A stretch of 64,000 nucleotides of DNA from Sipunculus nudus (GCA_026874595.1 CM049317.1:55772118-55836117), one strand, 5' to 3'. Positions 12,640-24,050 are shown, counted from the stretch's first letter. Numbers and translations: made by a program. Notes: generated by a model not told the origin, from the sequence alone.

Positions 12640-13921
12640 TTTTGTGGAACAGCATAAGGACCCTGATATTTCATGTTTGTTTCCCAGGGCGGTTTCTAAA
12701 GATGAACTGTCACAGAACTCAGTTTGTTTCTATGTCGAAAATGGAGTGCTTATGCGTAAATGGCGACCACCTGATTTATGCGCTGATGATGAGTGGGCCA
12801 TAAAACATCAAATAGTAATGCCCAAAAGCTTTCGCCGTGAAGTTCTAAGCATGGCACATGAAGCTCCTTTGTCTGGCCATTTAGGTATAAATAAAACTGA
12901 TCAGAAAGTTAGTACACACTTCTATTGGCTTACCCTCAGGAAAGATGTTGTACAATATTGTAAATAATGCCATTTATGCCAGATGGTAGGCAAGCCCAAT
13001 CAGACTCCTCCTAAGGCCCCACTTAGGCCTATTCCTCCTTTCGAGGAACCATTCAGTAGGATTATTGTTGACTGTGTTGGACCACCGCCCAAAAGAAAAT
13101 CTGTACATGAATACTGGCAATTATGTGCGCATCTACCAGGTTACCTGAGGCAATACCATTGCGCTAAAATAATACTAAAAGTATTGTCAGAGCTCTGACC
13201 AAGTTTTTTACAACTTTTGGATTACCAAAATCCGTCCAGTCTGACCAAGGGTCTAATTTTATGTCCGGCTTATTCCAACAAGTTATGCTTGAGCTAGTAT
13301 AAAACAGCACAGCTCTTCGCCATACCATCCTGAAAGTCAGGGCGCCCTCAAGCGTTTTCACCAGACATTAAAAAACATGATCAGGACTTATTGCTATGAC
13401 ACACAGAAAGACTGGGATGAAGGAATCCACCTATTGCTGTTTGCTGTCAGAGAATCCTTTTAATAGTCCTTGGGTTTCAGTCCCTTTGAACTATTTTTGG
13501 ACACTCCGTTCGAGGTCCATTGAAACTGATTAAAGAAAAACTCTTGCGTGAAAATCCTGATTCATTCAGTTTACTGCAGTATGTCTCAGACATTAGCACT
13601 AAACTACTCAAAGCTTGTGAGATTGCAAAGTCAAATCTAAAATCTTCACATAGTAAAATGAAAACAACGTATGACAAGCACACTGTAAGTAGGACGTTTG
13701 AGCCTGGTGAAAAGGTCCTTGCCTTACTTCCCATCCCTGGCGGGCCTCTGCAAGCTAGGTATTTTGGTCCTTACATTGTTGACAAGAAAGTCAGTGATTT
13801 AAATTACATACTGTTTACACCAGATAGACGTAAGAAGAAACAACTGTGCCATATTAACATGTTAAAACCGTATTATGAGAGAAATAGCACATCAGATGTT
13901 GTACATAGTGTTACTGCTTAA
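12640..13921 (+). pseudogene. Integrase region of the LTR element, broken
   Basis: An N-terminal HHCC zinc-binding segment (MAHEAPLSGHLGINKT, then YWLTLRKDVVQYC) lies at about 12850-12965. The catalytic core starts with FSRIIVDCVGP near 13050-13090 and continues through LPKSVQSDQGSNF and YHPESQGALKRFHQ at about 13225-13370. A C-terminal portion with ARYFGPYIVDKKVSDLNY and INMLKPYY ends at 13921. All three integrase parts are in their normal internal order, but the whole block sits before the reverse transcriptase. The frame is interrupted several times. Confidence 0.85.
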
Positions 13922-14039
13922 ATTGTGTAAACACTGACCCTGACCCAGTTAAAATAGATACTGATTGTAAGTGGGATGTAGACATTAAGTGTGGTACAGT
14001 ACCATAAAAAAACTCAGACGTGCTTAACAACCTAATTTG

Positions 14040-14812
14040 CCAAACTGTCACACCTTGCCGCACATCAACAACAAGACCTCAAGAACCTGCTGCGGAATTA
14101 TGGACATTTGTTTAGTGACATTCCAGCGCAAACTGGCATGTTGTGCCGTGGCGTCGATGTTGGCAAGGCAAGCGCAGTCAAGCAACATCCATATAGACTG
14201 AATCCAGAAAAGCAAAAGTATCTACAGGATGAGATTAAATATTTGTTGGACAACGATTTTATTGAACCTAGTAACAGTAACTGGAGTTCACCATGTATTC
14301 TTGTGCCAAAACCTGGTGGAAGTTACCGTATGTGCACAGATTATCGAAAACTGAACTCTGTCACCAAGACTGACACGTTCCGGATTCCGAGGATCGATGA
14401 TTGTATTGATAGAGTCAGTAGCTCCAGATATGTCTCCAAGTTTGACTTGCCAAAAGGATTCTGGCAAGTTCCGCTGACAGAACGAGCGAAAGAAGTGTCC
14501 GCATTTGTGACGCCGCAAGGACTGTATAAGTATAAAGTTATGCCGTTTGGCATGAAGAACTCGCCAGCCACCTTCCAGCGTCTCATCCATATGGTTGTCA
14601 AGGAACTTCAGGGCTGCGACGCATATATTGATGACCTTATCGTGGACAGCGACACCTGGGAGAAACATCTGCGAATTCTTCGCGACCTCTTTGAAAGACT
14701 CAGTGAAGCCCGTCTGGCCGTCAACTTAGTAAAATCTGATTTTTGTCATGCACATGTAACACTTTTTGGGTCATATTGTAGGGTCAGGAAAAACCTGTTG
14801 ATGCTGAGATAA
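14040..14812 (+). pseudogene. Reverse transcriptase region of the LTR element
   Basis: Ty3/Gypsy-type reverse transcriptase. The fingers motif SPCILVPKPGGSYRMCTDYRKLN is seen at about 14290-14355, FDLPKGFWQVPL at about 14441-14477, MPFGMKNSPATFQRL at about 14540-14584 and the catalytic YIDDLIV at about 14626-14646. Similarity to Gypsy rather than Copia enzymes is clear from these blocks. It continues into the connection and RNase H region, separated by at least one break. Confidence 0.9.
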
Positions 14813-15454
14813 GTGCTATTTCTGCATTTCCTAGACCAGGAAACAAAAAGCAAATAATGCGTTTTCTTGGTATGGTTGGATACTACAGAAAGTTTTGTCC
14901 AAATTTTGCTGCTGTAGCTGAACCTTTGACTTATTTGTCAAAGAAGATACAAAAGTTTGTTTGGAATGTTCAGTGTGTAAGTGCATTTAAGAAATTGAAA
15001 GCAATTCTGCAAAGTTCACTACTTTTAGCAGCTCCAGACTTTTCTGTGCCTTTTAAGTTAGCTGTAGATGCTAGTGATACTGCTGCTGGTGCTGTGTTGT
15101 TACAAGAAGGCAATGATGGCATAGATCATCCAATTTGTTATTTCTCAAGAAAGTTTAAAGCAAACCAGAAAAAACTACTCCACTATAGAAAAAGAATGGT
15201 TGGCTTTGATTTTGGCGTTGCAACATTTTGAAGTTTATGTTACTTCATCAGTCAGGCCTATCATTGTCTTCAGTGATCACAATCCCCTTACGTTCATAAA
15301 GAAGTTGAAGTGTAAAAATCAAAGATTGTTGAGATGGAGTTTGTTCTTACAGGATTACAATCTTGATATCGTACACATTAAAGGGAAAGACAGTGTACTT
15401 GCTGATTGCTTATCGAGATGTTTATGCAATGTTGTAAACAAGATGTTTATGTAA
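14813..15454 (+). pseudogene. RNase H region of the LTR element
   Basis: The connection segment FLGMVGYYRKFCPNFAAVAEPLT is at about 14860-14930. RNase H follows with LAVDASDTAAGAVLLQEG at about 15058-15110 and VFSDHNPLTFI at about 15270-15300, ending ADCLSRC. This is the usual Ty3/Gypsy layout, except that nothing like integrase follows; non-coding sequence leads to the 3' LTR about 100 bp later. Confidence 0.85.
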
Positions 15455-15550
15455 TGTTGTAAATAAGATGATTTTTGAGATATTGTAAAAATTTAGTGAT
15501 TGTGATCGCAAAAAGAAAATTTTCCGTGAAAACTTTCTTTTTTTCTTACA

Positions 15551-15559
15551 GGAGGGAAG
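15551..15559 (+). other. Polypurine tract
   Basis: GGAGGGAAG directly abuts the 3' LTR at 15560, the standard position of the plus-strand primer in LTR elements. Confidence 0.8.
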
Positions 15560-16373
15560 TGTTACAGGTGCTCTTTTTATTGTGTGACACGGGCGTAACT
15601 CGTGTTGTGACACCCTCGCCGGGCCGTTTGTTACATTCTATGTTTAATCCGTACTGGTTGAACTCTCGTTGTCATGTTAGCCTTGGGCTTTCGCGCCTGG
15701 TCATGGGTCACGTGATGACCCTGGTATGTAGAGGTACACACAGCGGTGTTCTTCTAGATGATTCCTGTAACGCGTGTTCACTGTGTTGTGTAGGATCCTT
15801 AAGACTGTTCGAGAAGTGGAAAATTCTCGGTTTGGGGTGTGAAGGTATATAAAGGGGCCGAGAGGAGAGCATAGAAGATTTCCAGCGGACGCAGAAGCGT
15901 GTGTCAATTTCTGGGACCTTATCCGACGTGTGCGGCAATTATAAAAAAATTCTTCAGATTTCGTGCATTTGGACCTCAATTTAGTTTCTGGATTGTTACA
16001 AGAGCTTTACACAGGACTGTCATTCTCCGAGAGTATACATTAAAAGAACTTATCGCTGTGACGGTGTTGGTATCCAGGTACTGTGCACATTGTTTATTTT
16101 TCTGTGTGATTGTATTGATTTGTTGTTATACCGCTGTTTTACTGTATAATTGTATTGATTTAGTGTATTGTAATGTTAGGGTTGTTTTAAGAATAAATTA
16201 TAATTATTTGTTAACAAAAAACTGAACGAAAAAAACAAAACACTGACTTCTCTTTTCATTCCCTTAGACATTTCACGCTGCCTAGTGTTACAGAATCCGA
16301 TTTTTTTTTATCTCCGTTACAGAATTTGCATTCATCAAGCATACGTGATCTGTTTATATTAGGTACCGTAACA
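15560..16373 (+). repeat. 3' LTR
   Basis: 814 bp, aligning along its whole length to the 5' LTR. It starts TGTTAC and ends GTAACA. It differs by a short deletion after the TATA box, a few small indels and roughly 50 substitutions by my hand count. It is followed by the ATGT target repeat at 16374-16377. Confidence 0.9.
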
Positions 16374-16377
16374 ATGT

Positions 16378-17078
16378 TGATTCTGATAACTAAAAAAAAA
16401 CTAGAAGGATAACGGTCTACGCTGACCCTCTGCAAATTTTCTGAAAAATCGGGATATACCTTTTTACGTTAATTTTACTTAAGATGAAGCAAGGCTGAAA
16501 TAACTTGAACCGAAATATGTAAACCCGACGTTCATCTCGGAGCACCATCAGTTTCCGATCAATCTGACGACAGTCACGAAGCTCGGAACAAGCATCAGTA
16601 CTGTAGGAGTCTATTTGCGTGAGCTTGTCTTTTCACATTGGCAGCTTCAATGACATAAATGTGTTTGTAATCATACCTAAGACTTCCATCAACTATCAAC
16701 TAAAAACATCGTTTTTCGTGATGTCTTTGAGCTTATACAAGTTATCTTTCATAAACTTTATGTTTTCTATATACATTCATATAATTTCTTCGAATTGTTT
16801 TTTCAGTGTAGATGGCTTATTTATACAATGGCCATCACTCTGGCAATGATGATGTGGTGCTCATGTTGTTTAACGGAAGAAAAAACATTCTCACGCAAAC
16901 TTCATAAATCCTATATATGTACGCCTCACTACTATATATGTGATTTATTGAATAGCATAATTTGCCATTTATTTTCGCTGGCTTTTTAAGGGGAGGGGGT
17001 TTCCAGAAGAATCCAAGCACGGGTGATGTTTATATCATTAACAACAGTTCCTGCGAAAAGCACAGGATAAACATATGG
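16378..17078. other. Unassigned non-coding stretch
   Basis: No gene or repeat recognised; AT-rich. Confidence 0.5.
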
Positions 17079-17298
17079 CAAGGGTGGATCCAGGATTTAG
17101 GAAAAGGGGGGGGGGGGGGTGTCCAACCCAGGAGGACAAATGAAAACCCTAAAAAAAAGGTACTCAGGTCTGACAAGTGGGGTGTCCAGGCTGCAATTTT
17201 TTTTGAAGCCCTTAAAAAACGTTGTTTCTGATGGAAAAAAATGGGGGGGGGGGGGAAGGTCCGGACCCCTGGACCCCCCCCCCCCGGACCCGCTTCTG
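17079..17298 (+). mobile_element. GGATCCAGG-ended MITE
   Basis: A 220-bp block that starts CAAGGGTGGATCCAGG with a poly-G run at 17106-17119. It ends, on the minus strand, CAGAAGCGGGTCCGGG with another poly-G run. The two ends are therefore imperfect inverted repeats. This look, with a GGATCCAGG start and then poly-G, is common to small non-autonomous elements in many animals. TATGG borders both sides (17074-17078 and 17299-17303), which could be part of a target duplication. There is no coding content. Confidence 0.6.
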
Positions 17299-17303
17299 TA
17301 TGG

Positions 17304-18100
17304 GACATTCAGTCCCAATACTAGTTCATAACCAAACGATCTATCATATGGAACTGTGGATTTTCCACGATAGATTTAGTATATATTTATTACAGAAATA
17401 CAATGAAATATCTGCAAACTCGTACCAGAGCCAGGTATATGTGTACACCCTTGATATGATGGACCGATTAAATTCAATTCAAACGTGAAATTTTATTCTC
17501 TGATTAGAGCAAGTATTTAACCTTTAGATTTTCCAACATCCAAAATTACAACTGCGAAATAGGGATCAACTGCACCTTACAATATATCCATTTTGTGATT
17601 AAACCGTCTGATAGAAAGTGTGGGCACGTGCTAGTTAGGAATAGAAGGCGTTACGGCAGACATTTCTGAGAAATACAATGCGAAGTTGTTCTATTTATGT
17701 AATGTGACATTTTAAAAGCGCAAAAGGGTTGTTCAAATTTATTTAAATTCAGAGGATAAACTTAAACACATTTAACAGCTATAACGTCAAATCACACCCA
17801 TTTGCGTCACGCAATTAATTATGCATGCAGCAAGTGACGGTTCATGAATTTTTCATATTCCGGAGTGATAATTGCATTCTATCGATCCCCTGGTTGATCT
17901 ACCTTGCCTGTTGATCTTAATGTATTGTATTCTCAATGTAACGTAATCTGTACAAGCAACAGACGCACGCATGAATTAAGCAAGTTATACCTAACAAACC
18001 TAAAATCGTTATCAAAGAGAGAATATAACATGTTAGAATATTTCAGTGTATTTTATCTATCTTTCGATCATCGATTATGACATTACGCACGATTCCTACC
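17304..18100. other. Unassigned non-coding stretch
   Basis: No gene seen. The part at 17790-17870, with TTAATTATGCATGCAG, is rich in homeodomain- and POU-like words, but a single sequence cannot show that they matter. Confidence 0.45.

Positions 18101-18155
<55 letters not shown>
18101..18155. repeat. (AT)n(GA)n compound microsatellite
   Basis: AT dinucleotides at 18101-18116 run directly into GA dinucleotides to 18155. Confidence 0.9.
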
Positions 18156-18159
<4 letters not shown>

Positions 18160-18707
18160 AGAGTAACCCTCCGTTGTAAAGTGCTCTATGGCCTACAGTT
18201 ACCTGTTCAGGTAGTTGCCCTCTCACTGCTTAGCAGTGTTGAGGGACCTGGCGTTGCTACTACCCAATGGTGAGTTTATGGAGTCGAGTCCACTTGGTAT
18301 GAGTATAGCAAATTTCCCTTTTATATTGTGTGTTTTCATAGTATATGTGTATTTTATATCATATTTGTATACTACTGAAATGTTCACTGTACCCAGGACC
18401 CTATTTAAAATCCGCTTACTATGCTAATTTGGCTTCCTGGTAAAATATCTTTGTATTAAATATAACATTACATGATTAAAACAACAACAAACCTCTTTGC
18501 CCTGTTATGCTCAAGTATCGCACGTGTACCCCGACCAATCCTATTGTGCCCCGAGAACAATAGGATCAGTGGCAGTCTTTCACAATCCCCCCCTATCCTA
18601 TTTAATCCTATTAATTCATGTTTTACGCAATGAAGCATCACAAAAGTGTTTCTTCTGGAATTACTCTGTCTTAAAACGACTGCAACATAAATTTAATCCA
18701 GGTTAAG
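18156..18707. other. Unassigned stretch before the candidate exon
   Basis: No clear gene. ATGGTGAGT at 18269-18277 is a good splice-donor-like word after an open stretch, but its phase does not join sensibly to the frame at 18708, and the upstream side is a GA repeat. A C-rich tract at 18588-18594 and TTTAATCCAG at 18692-18701 could serve as acceptor-like sequence. Confidence 0.35.
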
Positions 18708-19060
18708 ATTGGAAAGAAACAGAATTGATTATAAAAGTGGTAACAGGAGAACCAACTCGGAAGATAACATTTGAATTGAGGTTGAAAGAGTCAGGAGGTC
18801 GATATTATATTACAATTCAGTTTAATTGTGTAATGACTTTTATACTGAAAGTTAAACTCAAGATCTCCATCTTAAACGCAGACATTCATGTCGCTTTGCT
18901 ATATAATGGAGAACTTAACCTGTCGGTACGATCTAAAAGAACAAACAGCAGTCCGGCTATCAACGGGGCTAAGCAGGTGAAATTAGGCACCGTCTTTAAA
19001 CTGTGGGCCGCAGGAATAACTGAGAAAGCCATTCTGATGTATCAGCTAATTGTTGAGTAA
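18708..19060 (+). CDS. Candidate host exon, possible C1q/TNF-like domain end
   Basis: An open stretch with no ATG start, ending at a TAA at 19058-19060, that has more protein-like composition than any other non-transposon frame here. It reads WKETELIIKVV, then SGGRYYITIQFNC, IHVALLYNGELN, GAKQVKLGTVFKLWA and finally MYQLIVE. The succession Gly-x-Tyr-Tyr strand, VALLYNG strand, a L-x-x-G-x-x-F/V-x-L-W strand and a final aromatic-aliphatic strand before the stop recalls the C-terminal half of C1q/TNF jelly-roll domains, a family strongly expanded in bivalves. If so, this would be a last exon with an acceptor near 18701-18707. No further exon or polyadenylation signal was found nearby. It could equally be a chance frame or a decayed copy. 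Confidence 0.3.
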
Positions 19061-20076
19061 GATTCCTGAATGTTTATCTACATAAACAGCCCGATTACCA
19101 GTAGACTGAGATTAAGTGATCACAATAACAAAACTCGTTTTGGCTGCAGAGCGCACGGTCCCAGGTTGCAACCGGTCTGCCGGTTTAATATCACATACCA
19201 AGTTAATTGTACCATGTATATTTTACTATATCTTGGCTTCCCTTCTGACTTTTTGAACTTAGCTACCATTACATCCAGCAGACGGACAAGACATAAGCAG
19301 ATGGGGCCCTAAACAACAGCTGTTCCCGGACAATTAAGTCTGCGTATTCCCTGGTGTCCGAATTTCCCTGGCTTCTGAAGCAATTTCTAAAGCCGGGGGC
19401 GATCATGAGAGAAAGGGAAATCCCCGACACCACCTTCCCTGACGGACACCAAGTAATTAAACGACAGCTGTACGGACAGCTTTCTCCGTGTCACTTTCTC
19501 TGATGAAGAAAGGTAGCACTTCTCATTGCATCCTAGTTCCAAGGTATCAAACATTTTCTAAGTAAAATCATATATTTCGCCCTTATTGAATAAATGGCTC
19601 CCCGCTTGTCTAATGCCTGATGTCAGTTTTTCCGGAACTAAGTGCAGTGGGAACACCAAATTCGATGAATCGAAACAATACACATAAAGGTGTTATTTTA
19701 GGCATAAGTAGTTTAAGGAAGCCTTAAAATAAGCTATAAGAATACGGGAACCAAGTAAATCTATATTATAATTGACGGTGATCGCATTGGACTTTTTGCC
19801 ATGGAATTCCTCTGTGTCCACGACTCAAATGTGCACTTTTTTGTTTAGAACTGTCAGGGATGAATCAAAATATGTTCTAAGGGGACATCTTCCTTATTTT
19901 CCAAAAGTCCAATTATTTTTCGAGACAGAAAGCAGTTTGTTACTATAAATTGAGACCTAGAGCCTGGAAAACTCATTATCAACACCGTGTTACGGGACTA
20001 TTTTTACAAAAAAAAATGTCCTCTTTTTTTTCAGTCTTAAAATGGTACTAGGATATTGAAGTAGGATGATTCTATA

Positions 20077-20078
<2 letters not shown>
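19061..20078. other. Unassigned stretch with an inverted repeat
   Basis: A GC-richer part at about 19320-19500 contains CCTGGTGTCCGAATTTCCCT and, about 90 bases on, an inverted partner with CGGACACCAAG, plus ACAGCTGTTC and ACAGCTGTAC. The block at 19186-19229, ATCACATACCAAGTTAATTG followed by TACCATGTATATTT, recurs at 21604-21650. No gene seen. Confidence 0.45.
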
Positions 20079-20132
<54 letters not shown>

Positions 20133-20133
20133 A
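20079..20133. repeat. (TA)n(TG)n microsatellite
   Basis: TA array to about 20114, then TG repeats to 20132, directly at the 3' end of the minus-strand LINE fragment. It probably grew from the LINE tail. Confidence 0.85.
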
Positions 20134-20930
20134 TGTTTGTATGTAAAGCTTCATATGGCGCAATTAATTACTTTAACAATATTCAATTGCGCTTCACAGA
20201 GGCTCTAATCTGTATAAACTAGTGCGAAATAATGTGAACTAAAGTTTTTCTTGAAGGCAGAAATATTATCAGTTTGTCTTAATGACTTTGGCAGACCATT
20301 CCCCTTTCTGGGTGCAACATGGACAGCTCGAAACCCTAGTGACTTATATTTCATCCCGGGCACCTCCAGCGTTATGACGTTTATAGAGCGGAATGTATAC
20401 AGAGAGTGTCTGATCTTCAACATATCCTTGATGTTAGTTGGGCAGTGACCTCCAACAGCACTGTAAGTTATGAGGCAGATCTTATATCTGATCCGAAAGG
20501 CAACATATAGCCAATGGAGACTCTTCAGGACTGGCTTTATATGCTCGCATCTTGGTATTCTGCACTGCCCCCTTTGAAGTTTTTGAATATGGACACGCGG
20601 GAGGGCACTGCAATAATGTACATAGCTGAAAACCAGATCATTTATGAGAGTTTCTGCACTCTTATGGTCTAGGTTTTTGCGTACTTTCCCAATGTTGTGG
20701 AGTTGTGCGCACGCTGCTTGATGTGCTAGATTTCATCTTGATGTGCACTTCCATAGACATGTGTTTGTCTTAGTATGCACCAAGGTTGTGGATAAACTCA
20801 GATGGCTCCGATAGTGATAGCTATTTTACTACATTTGGCGAGTGTTTCTAAGTGCCGATAATCATGTACTCTGTTTAGCATCATTCAGCTTCGTAGTTTT
20901 TGCATTAAAATTTGATATCCCCGGTATTTT
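20134..20930 (-). mobile_element. CR1/L2-like LINE, 3' end of ORF2 and 3' UTR
   Basis: Reading the minus strand, I see in order: LKLNDA, TEYMIIGT, EFIHNLG, AACAQLHNIGKVRKNLD, ETLINDLVFSYVHYCSALP, IQKLQRGQCRIPRCEHIKP, VLKSLHWLYVAFRIRYKICL and, near the end, SLRQTDNISAFKKNFSSHYF. These match, block for block, the C-terminal third of CR1/L2-type reverse transcriptases (the NLG, DYCN, KLQ, HWLP and FKKNLK segments). A frameshift lies between KLNDA and TEYMIIGT and stop codons follow it, so it is dead. The 5' end is missing, as usual for LINE copies. The 3' UTR holds the hairpin arms GCGCAATT and AATTGCGC. Confidence 0.85.
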
Positions 20931-21062
20931 GTTCCATGGAGGCAATCTCAGTGACAATGCAGGTAGTATCACATCACATCGTTCATATTTGATGGTCATC
21001 ACAGTAACCGTGGCCCTCCTGGTTATAATGACCGATGACGCTGAAAATAGAACTAGAGCTAG

Positions 21063-21063
<1 letters not shown>
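20931..21063. other. Short unassigned stretch
   Basis: Continues upstream of the LINE fragment on its strand. Similarity to LINE sequence fades out, so the truncation point is uncertain. Confidence 0.4.

Positions 21064-21109
<46 letters not shown>
21064..21109. repeat. (TA)n microsatellite
   Basis: Pure TA dinucleotides. Confidence 0.9.
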
Positions 21110-21110
<1 letters not shown>

Positions 21111-21497
21111 CTAAACGTTAAGCACGCTGGAGCATCGTGTTATTACTCAGAGTTTCACGCCGTTGCCGGTATCGGCACCCGGGCGATCATCAGATAACTG
21201 ACGCTTGTTTGGGACCCAGCTATGACTGTTACTTTCTTTTTACATGGTTCGGTGGTTTCAGGTGTCGGCATTTCGAAATTAATTCACTTCGCCTGTTTAA
21301 TAGGATTATCGACTTGTCACTTTTGTGGTGAAGTATGCTGTATTTCCCCTCCATACAGAGGTTACATTGGTCCGAGGTGCGTTTCATTGTGTTAGAGCTT
21401 TGGATTATTTCCTAGGTTGTAGAATATTTTATTTGTTTTCTCTTTAGGGTCAAAATGTGCTTCGACACAAGCACTGCAAGCACTGGAACCTATTTAG

Positions 21498-21501
<4 letters not shown>
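21110..21501. other. Unassigned non-coding stretch
   Basis: No gene or shared repeat recognised between two TA arrays. Confidence 0.5.

Positions 21502-21543
<42 letters not shown>
21502..21543. repeat. (TA)n microsatellite
   Basis: Pure TA dinucleotides, followed by a poly-C run of 19 at 21574-21592. Confidence 0.9.
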
Positions 21544-21546
<3 letters not shown>

Positions 21547-21603
21547 CTTCTTGAGAAGCGGATATGCTGTACACCCCCCCCCCCCCCCCCCCAAACCCCA
21601 ACC

Positions 21604-21650
21604 CTGGTTTAACATCACGTACCAAGTTAATTGTACCATGTATATTTAAA
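21604..21650 (+). repeat. Short dispersed repeat, copy 2
   Basis: TTTAACATCACGTACCAAGT and the following TTGTACCATGTATATTT match 19183-19229 in the same orientation with only two or three differences. The similarity stops abruptly on both sides. It is probably a remnant of an unrecognised mobile element. Confidence 0.55.
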
Positions 21651-21946
21651 TGGGTTGAGATAATTGACAGGCTAAATGTAAAAGCAGCTGCCGTGTCTTT
21701 GGACAATAAGTACGAAATGTTCAAATTGGCCTGTCCAAGAAAATTGTCAAGTAAACAGTTCTGTTGTTTAAGAACGGCAGCCTCGCGATGTAATACACGG
21801 CTGTGATTTTACTCGCAATATATTACAATACAAAATCTGTATTCATATAGCCAGCCCCAGTGACAAATAACCTTGCCCGCCATAAGTGGGTCCGATAGTT
21901 TGCAACATGAAGAATGAATTCTCATACTTATGAATTATTCATGTTC

Positions 21947-22416
21947 TTAAAGGGGCCCAATCACCTATCTGCCCTTTATAAACTAAAGCTAATCCCTCTG
22001 AGCTTTCATAAAAATAGGCCAGAAAACATGGATATCGTTGCACACAGGCTGCTTATTTTGTTTATACCATTGTGTTTATTATTTGCAGGGGCCCGCCAAA
22101 ATAATCAAAACAAATTCAACAAGGACATCTGGCAGCAAGTCAGATAAGCCAGAGCTTTGCAAATGCATTTGCTACAAGTGACCTTCCTACCTCCACATAT
22201 ATGCAAACTACCACCTTAGATTACATTTTTTTTTCCTATTTGTCAACATTGCTGTGTTTACAAACATGTTGTTGATAAACAAATTTACGCATCCTTCACG
22301 AAGGCCTTATGAAAACTTTTCACAACCACAATTACCCTTAGATCATTAATATATACACAGAGGAGGCCAGAGATCATAAATTCTTTTGCAAAAGGTAGGT
22401 GATTGGGCACCTTTAA
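21947..22416 (+). mobile_element. TTAA-type MITE, copy 2 (best preserved)
   Basis: 470 bp including TTAA on both sides (21947-21950 and 22413-22416). Left end AGGGGCCCAATCACCTATC and right end (minus strand) AGGTGCCCAATCACCTACC match over nearly 20 bases. The body aligns with the copies at 2565 and 50470. There is no transposase. The perfect TTAA flanks here are the main support for the target-site rule; the superfamily (Kolobok- or piggyBac-like) is inferred. Confidence 0.8.
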
Positions 22417-23754
22417 ATAAGCTGTTACGTAGGTACTTAACGTGTTGAAAATTAAGTCCTTTAATCTCCTGCCCTTTATCACAATTTTTCTTAGAAACAT
22501 AAATGATAAGAATTTTCATCGCAAAAAAAATAACACTTGAAGGGATAGAATGGACTATAATGAACATTTCCGTTTCTAAAATACGTTTCAATACAGAACG
22601 ATAATGCCAACATTTACAGTTAGCAAACAACTCAAAGCTGTCTTGACGTGCCAAGGAGAACAATGACGTCATTGGTAATAGGTGATAATGCCAGTAACGC
22701 CTGTTTTCGAAATAACCTAATAGGTGCTAAGTATAACAGATCAATGAAAACGAAATGCAATTAGTCCAAATTTGACACCTATTATCATGATAGTTAATCC
22801 CTCGAGCATATTTTACGCAATAGGGAAATGAATAACTCAGGAATACTAAATATGTTGAAACAAAGATCGTGGTTTTTTTTTATTTAAATAATGAATGTAT
22901 CGTGACAGTGATATACTCAAACAGAGGGCGTTGTTTATTAGATTATAAAGAAATCATAATTTTTCATATAACTTCAAAAAGAAGTGATTAAGTCTGTCTT
23001 TTGATAAAGTTAGCTTGAATATTTTTCATACACTCGGTTTGTTTATTAATACAAGAGCGGTATGTCGGTATTATAATATAGGTCAAAGATATGCACCCGT
23101 TTCGAAAGGCTGCTTTTGTAACTAGACATCTTTTCGCCATGTGGGGGTCCCTATATTCGTGGGATGCAGGCCAATCGGGCTTTGCATTCACATTATGCGG
23201 GCCAGTTTCTCAGGTTCATATGTACAAAAGTGACCTAACATTTCTGAATATTCCTTGACGACGTGCCTGAAGCCGGACCATGTGCTGGATCCACAGCAAA
23301 AACTTATCAAACCTTGGCGGACGTAAAATTGCTTTCATTTGCTATGTAGAGTAAATAAATTTATTTATTTTTTACCCCTCGTAGTAAGACTATCCAGTAT
23401 ATGGTTGGCTCAAATAGGAGTTTGTAAAAATTCCGTTTTGATTTTTTTGAAAATTATATATGATCTTTTATTATTAAAATTAATTTATAAAATATAAATA
23501 TACAAATTGTCAATGGAAATGTGAGAGAGTATTGAAATCAGTTGTGTTTTTGAATATTTAAATGAAATAGCACACACTTAGGTATAACCTGTTAGATAAA
23601 GTCAAGTTCTATCAGAAATGAATACCTTTCAAGTTTCCACTATAGTTTCAAATTGGAGTAACTGCAAATTCATACTAGAACATCATTAAGATTTACTTAT
23701 TCGTAACATCATATACACCTTTTTTCAGATGGCACTTTAAATTAATTTAAACTA
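22417..23754. other. Unassigned stretch with a repeat fragment
   Basis: No gene. At about 23190-23300, words such as GAATATTCCTTGACGACGTG and GGATCCACA match the dispersed repeat copies at 23755 and 55940, so a partial third copy is present. The rest is AT-rich without recognisable content. Confidence 0.5.
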
Positions 23755-24050
23755 ATAATTAACTAGAAATCTGCATCCTAAGGACTGCAAGCCTCCGTCA
23801 TGTGTTTCCTGTTGTTGTATGTTCCGAAAACCATGTTTTCATTCAATTATTCGGCCCATATTCTCACGTTCATTCGCATATATGTGACTATACATTTGTG
23901 AATATTCCTTTATGACGTTCTTGGATCGGATCCACAACAATACCCTGAGATTCCGCTCATGATTGCGTGAGATATGTTGCCACTCAAGCATACACAAACA
24001 AACAAACACACGAAAGGAGATGAAAACATACCCTTCCGGCAGCGGCAATT
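23755..24050 (+). repeat. GGATCC-containing dispersed repeat, copy 1
   Basis: Shares with 55960-56325, in order: GCAAGCCTCCG, ATTATTCGGCCCATA, GAATATTCCTT, CGGATCCACA, CACACGAA and CATACCCT, followed by a CTTCCGGCAGCGG hairpin-like end. The 3' side with AACAAACAAACACAC and a small CCTNC/GNAGG stem is widespread in marine invertebrate repeats. No coding sequence; class not assigned. Confidence 0.65.

Larger units (their letters stand above)
9420..16373 (+). mobile_element. Ty3/Gypsy-type LTR retrotransposon, Gmr1-like order, broken
   Basis: A 6,954-bp fossil with two LTRs (9420-10245 and 15560-16373), a 4-bp target duplication ATGT (9416-9419 and 16374-16377), a primer site matching tRNA-Pro and a purine tract. 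Recognisable parts in order are capsid-like gag, zinc knuckle, aspartic protease, integrase, reverse transcriptase and RNase H. Integrase before reverse transcriptase is the Ty1/copia arrangement, yet the reverse transcriptase and RNase H look Ty3/Gypsy-like. This combination is known for Gmr1-group elements. It is structurally complete but its coding regions are interrupted in roughly ten places, so it should be inactive. The LTRs differ from each other by roughly 5-7% by eye plus a few indels, so the insertion is not recent; without a calibrated rate I would only say probably millions of years. Confidence 0.9.

Noticed and set aside
22346-22672. 108-codon minus-strand frame
   Set aside because: Half of it lies in the TTAA MITE and it has no counterpart frame in the other two MITE copies.
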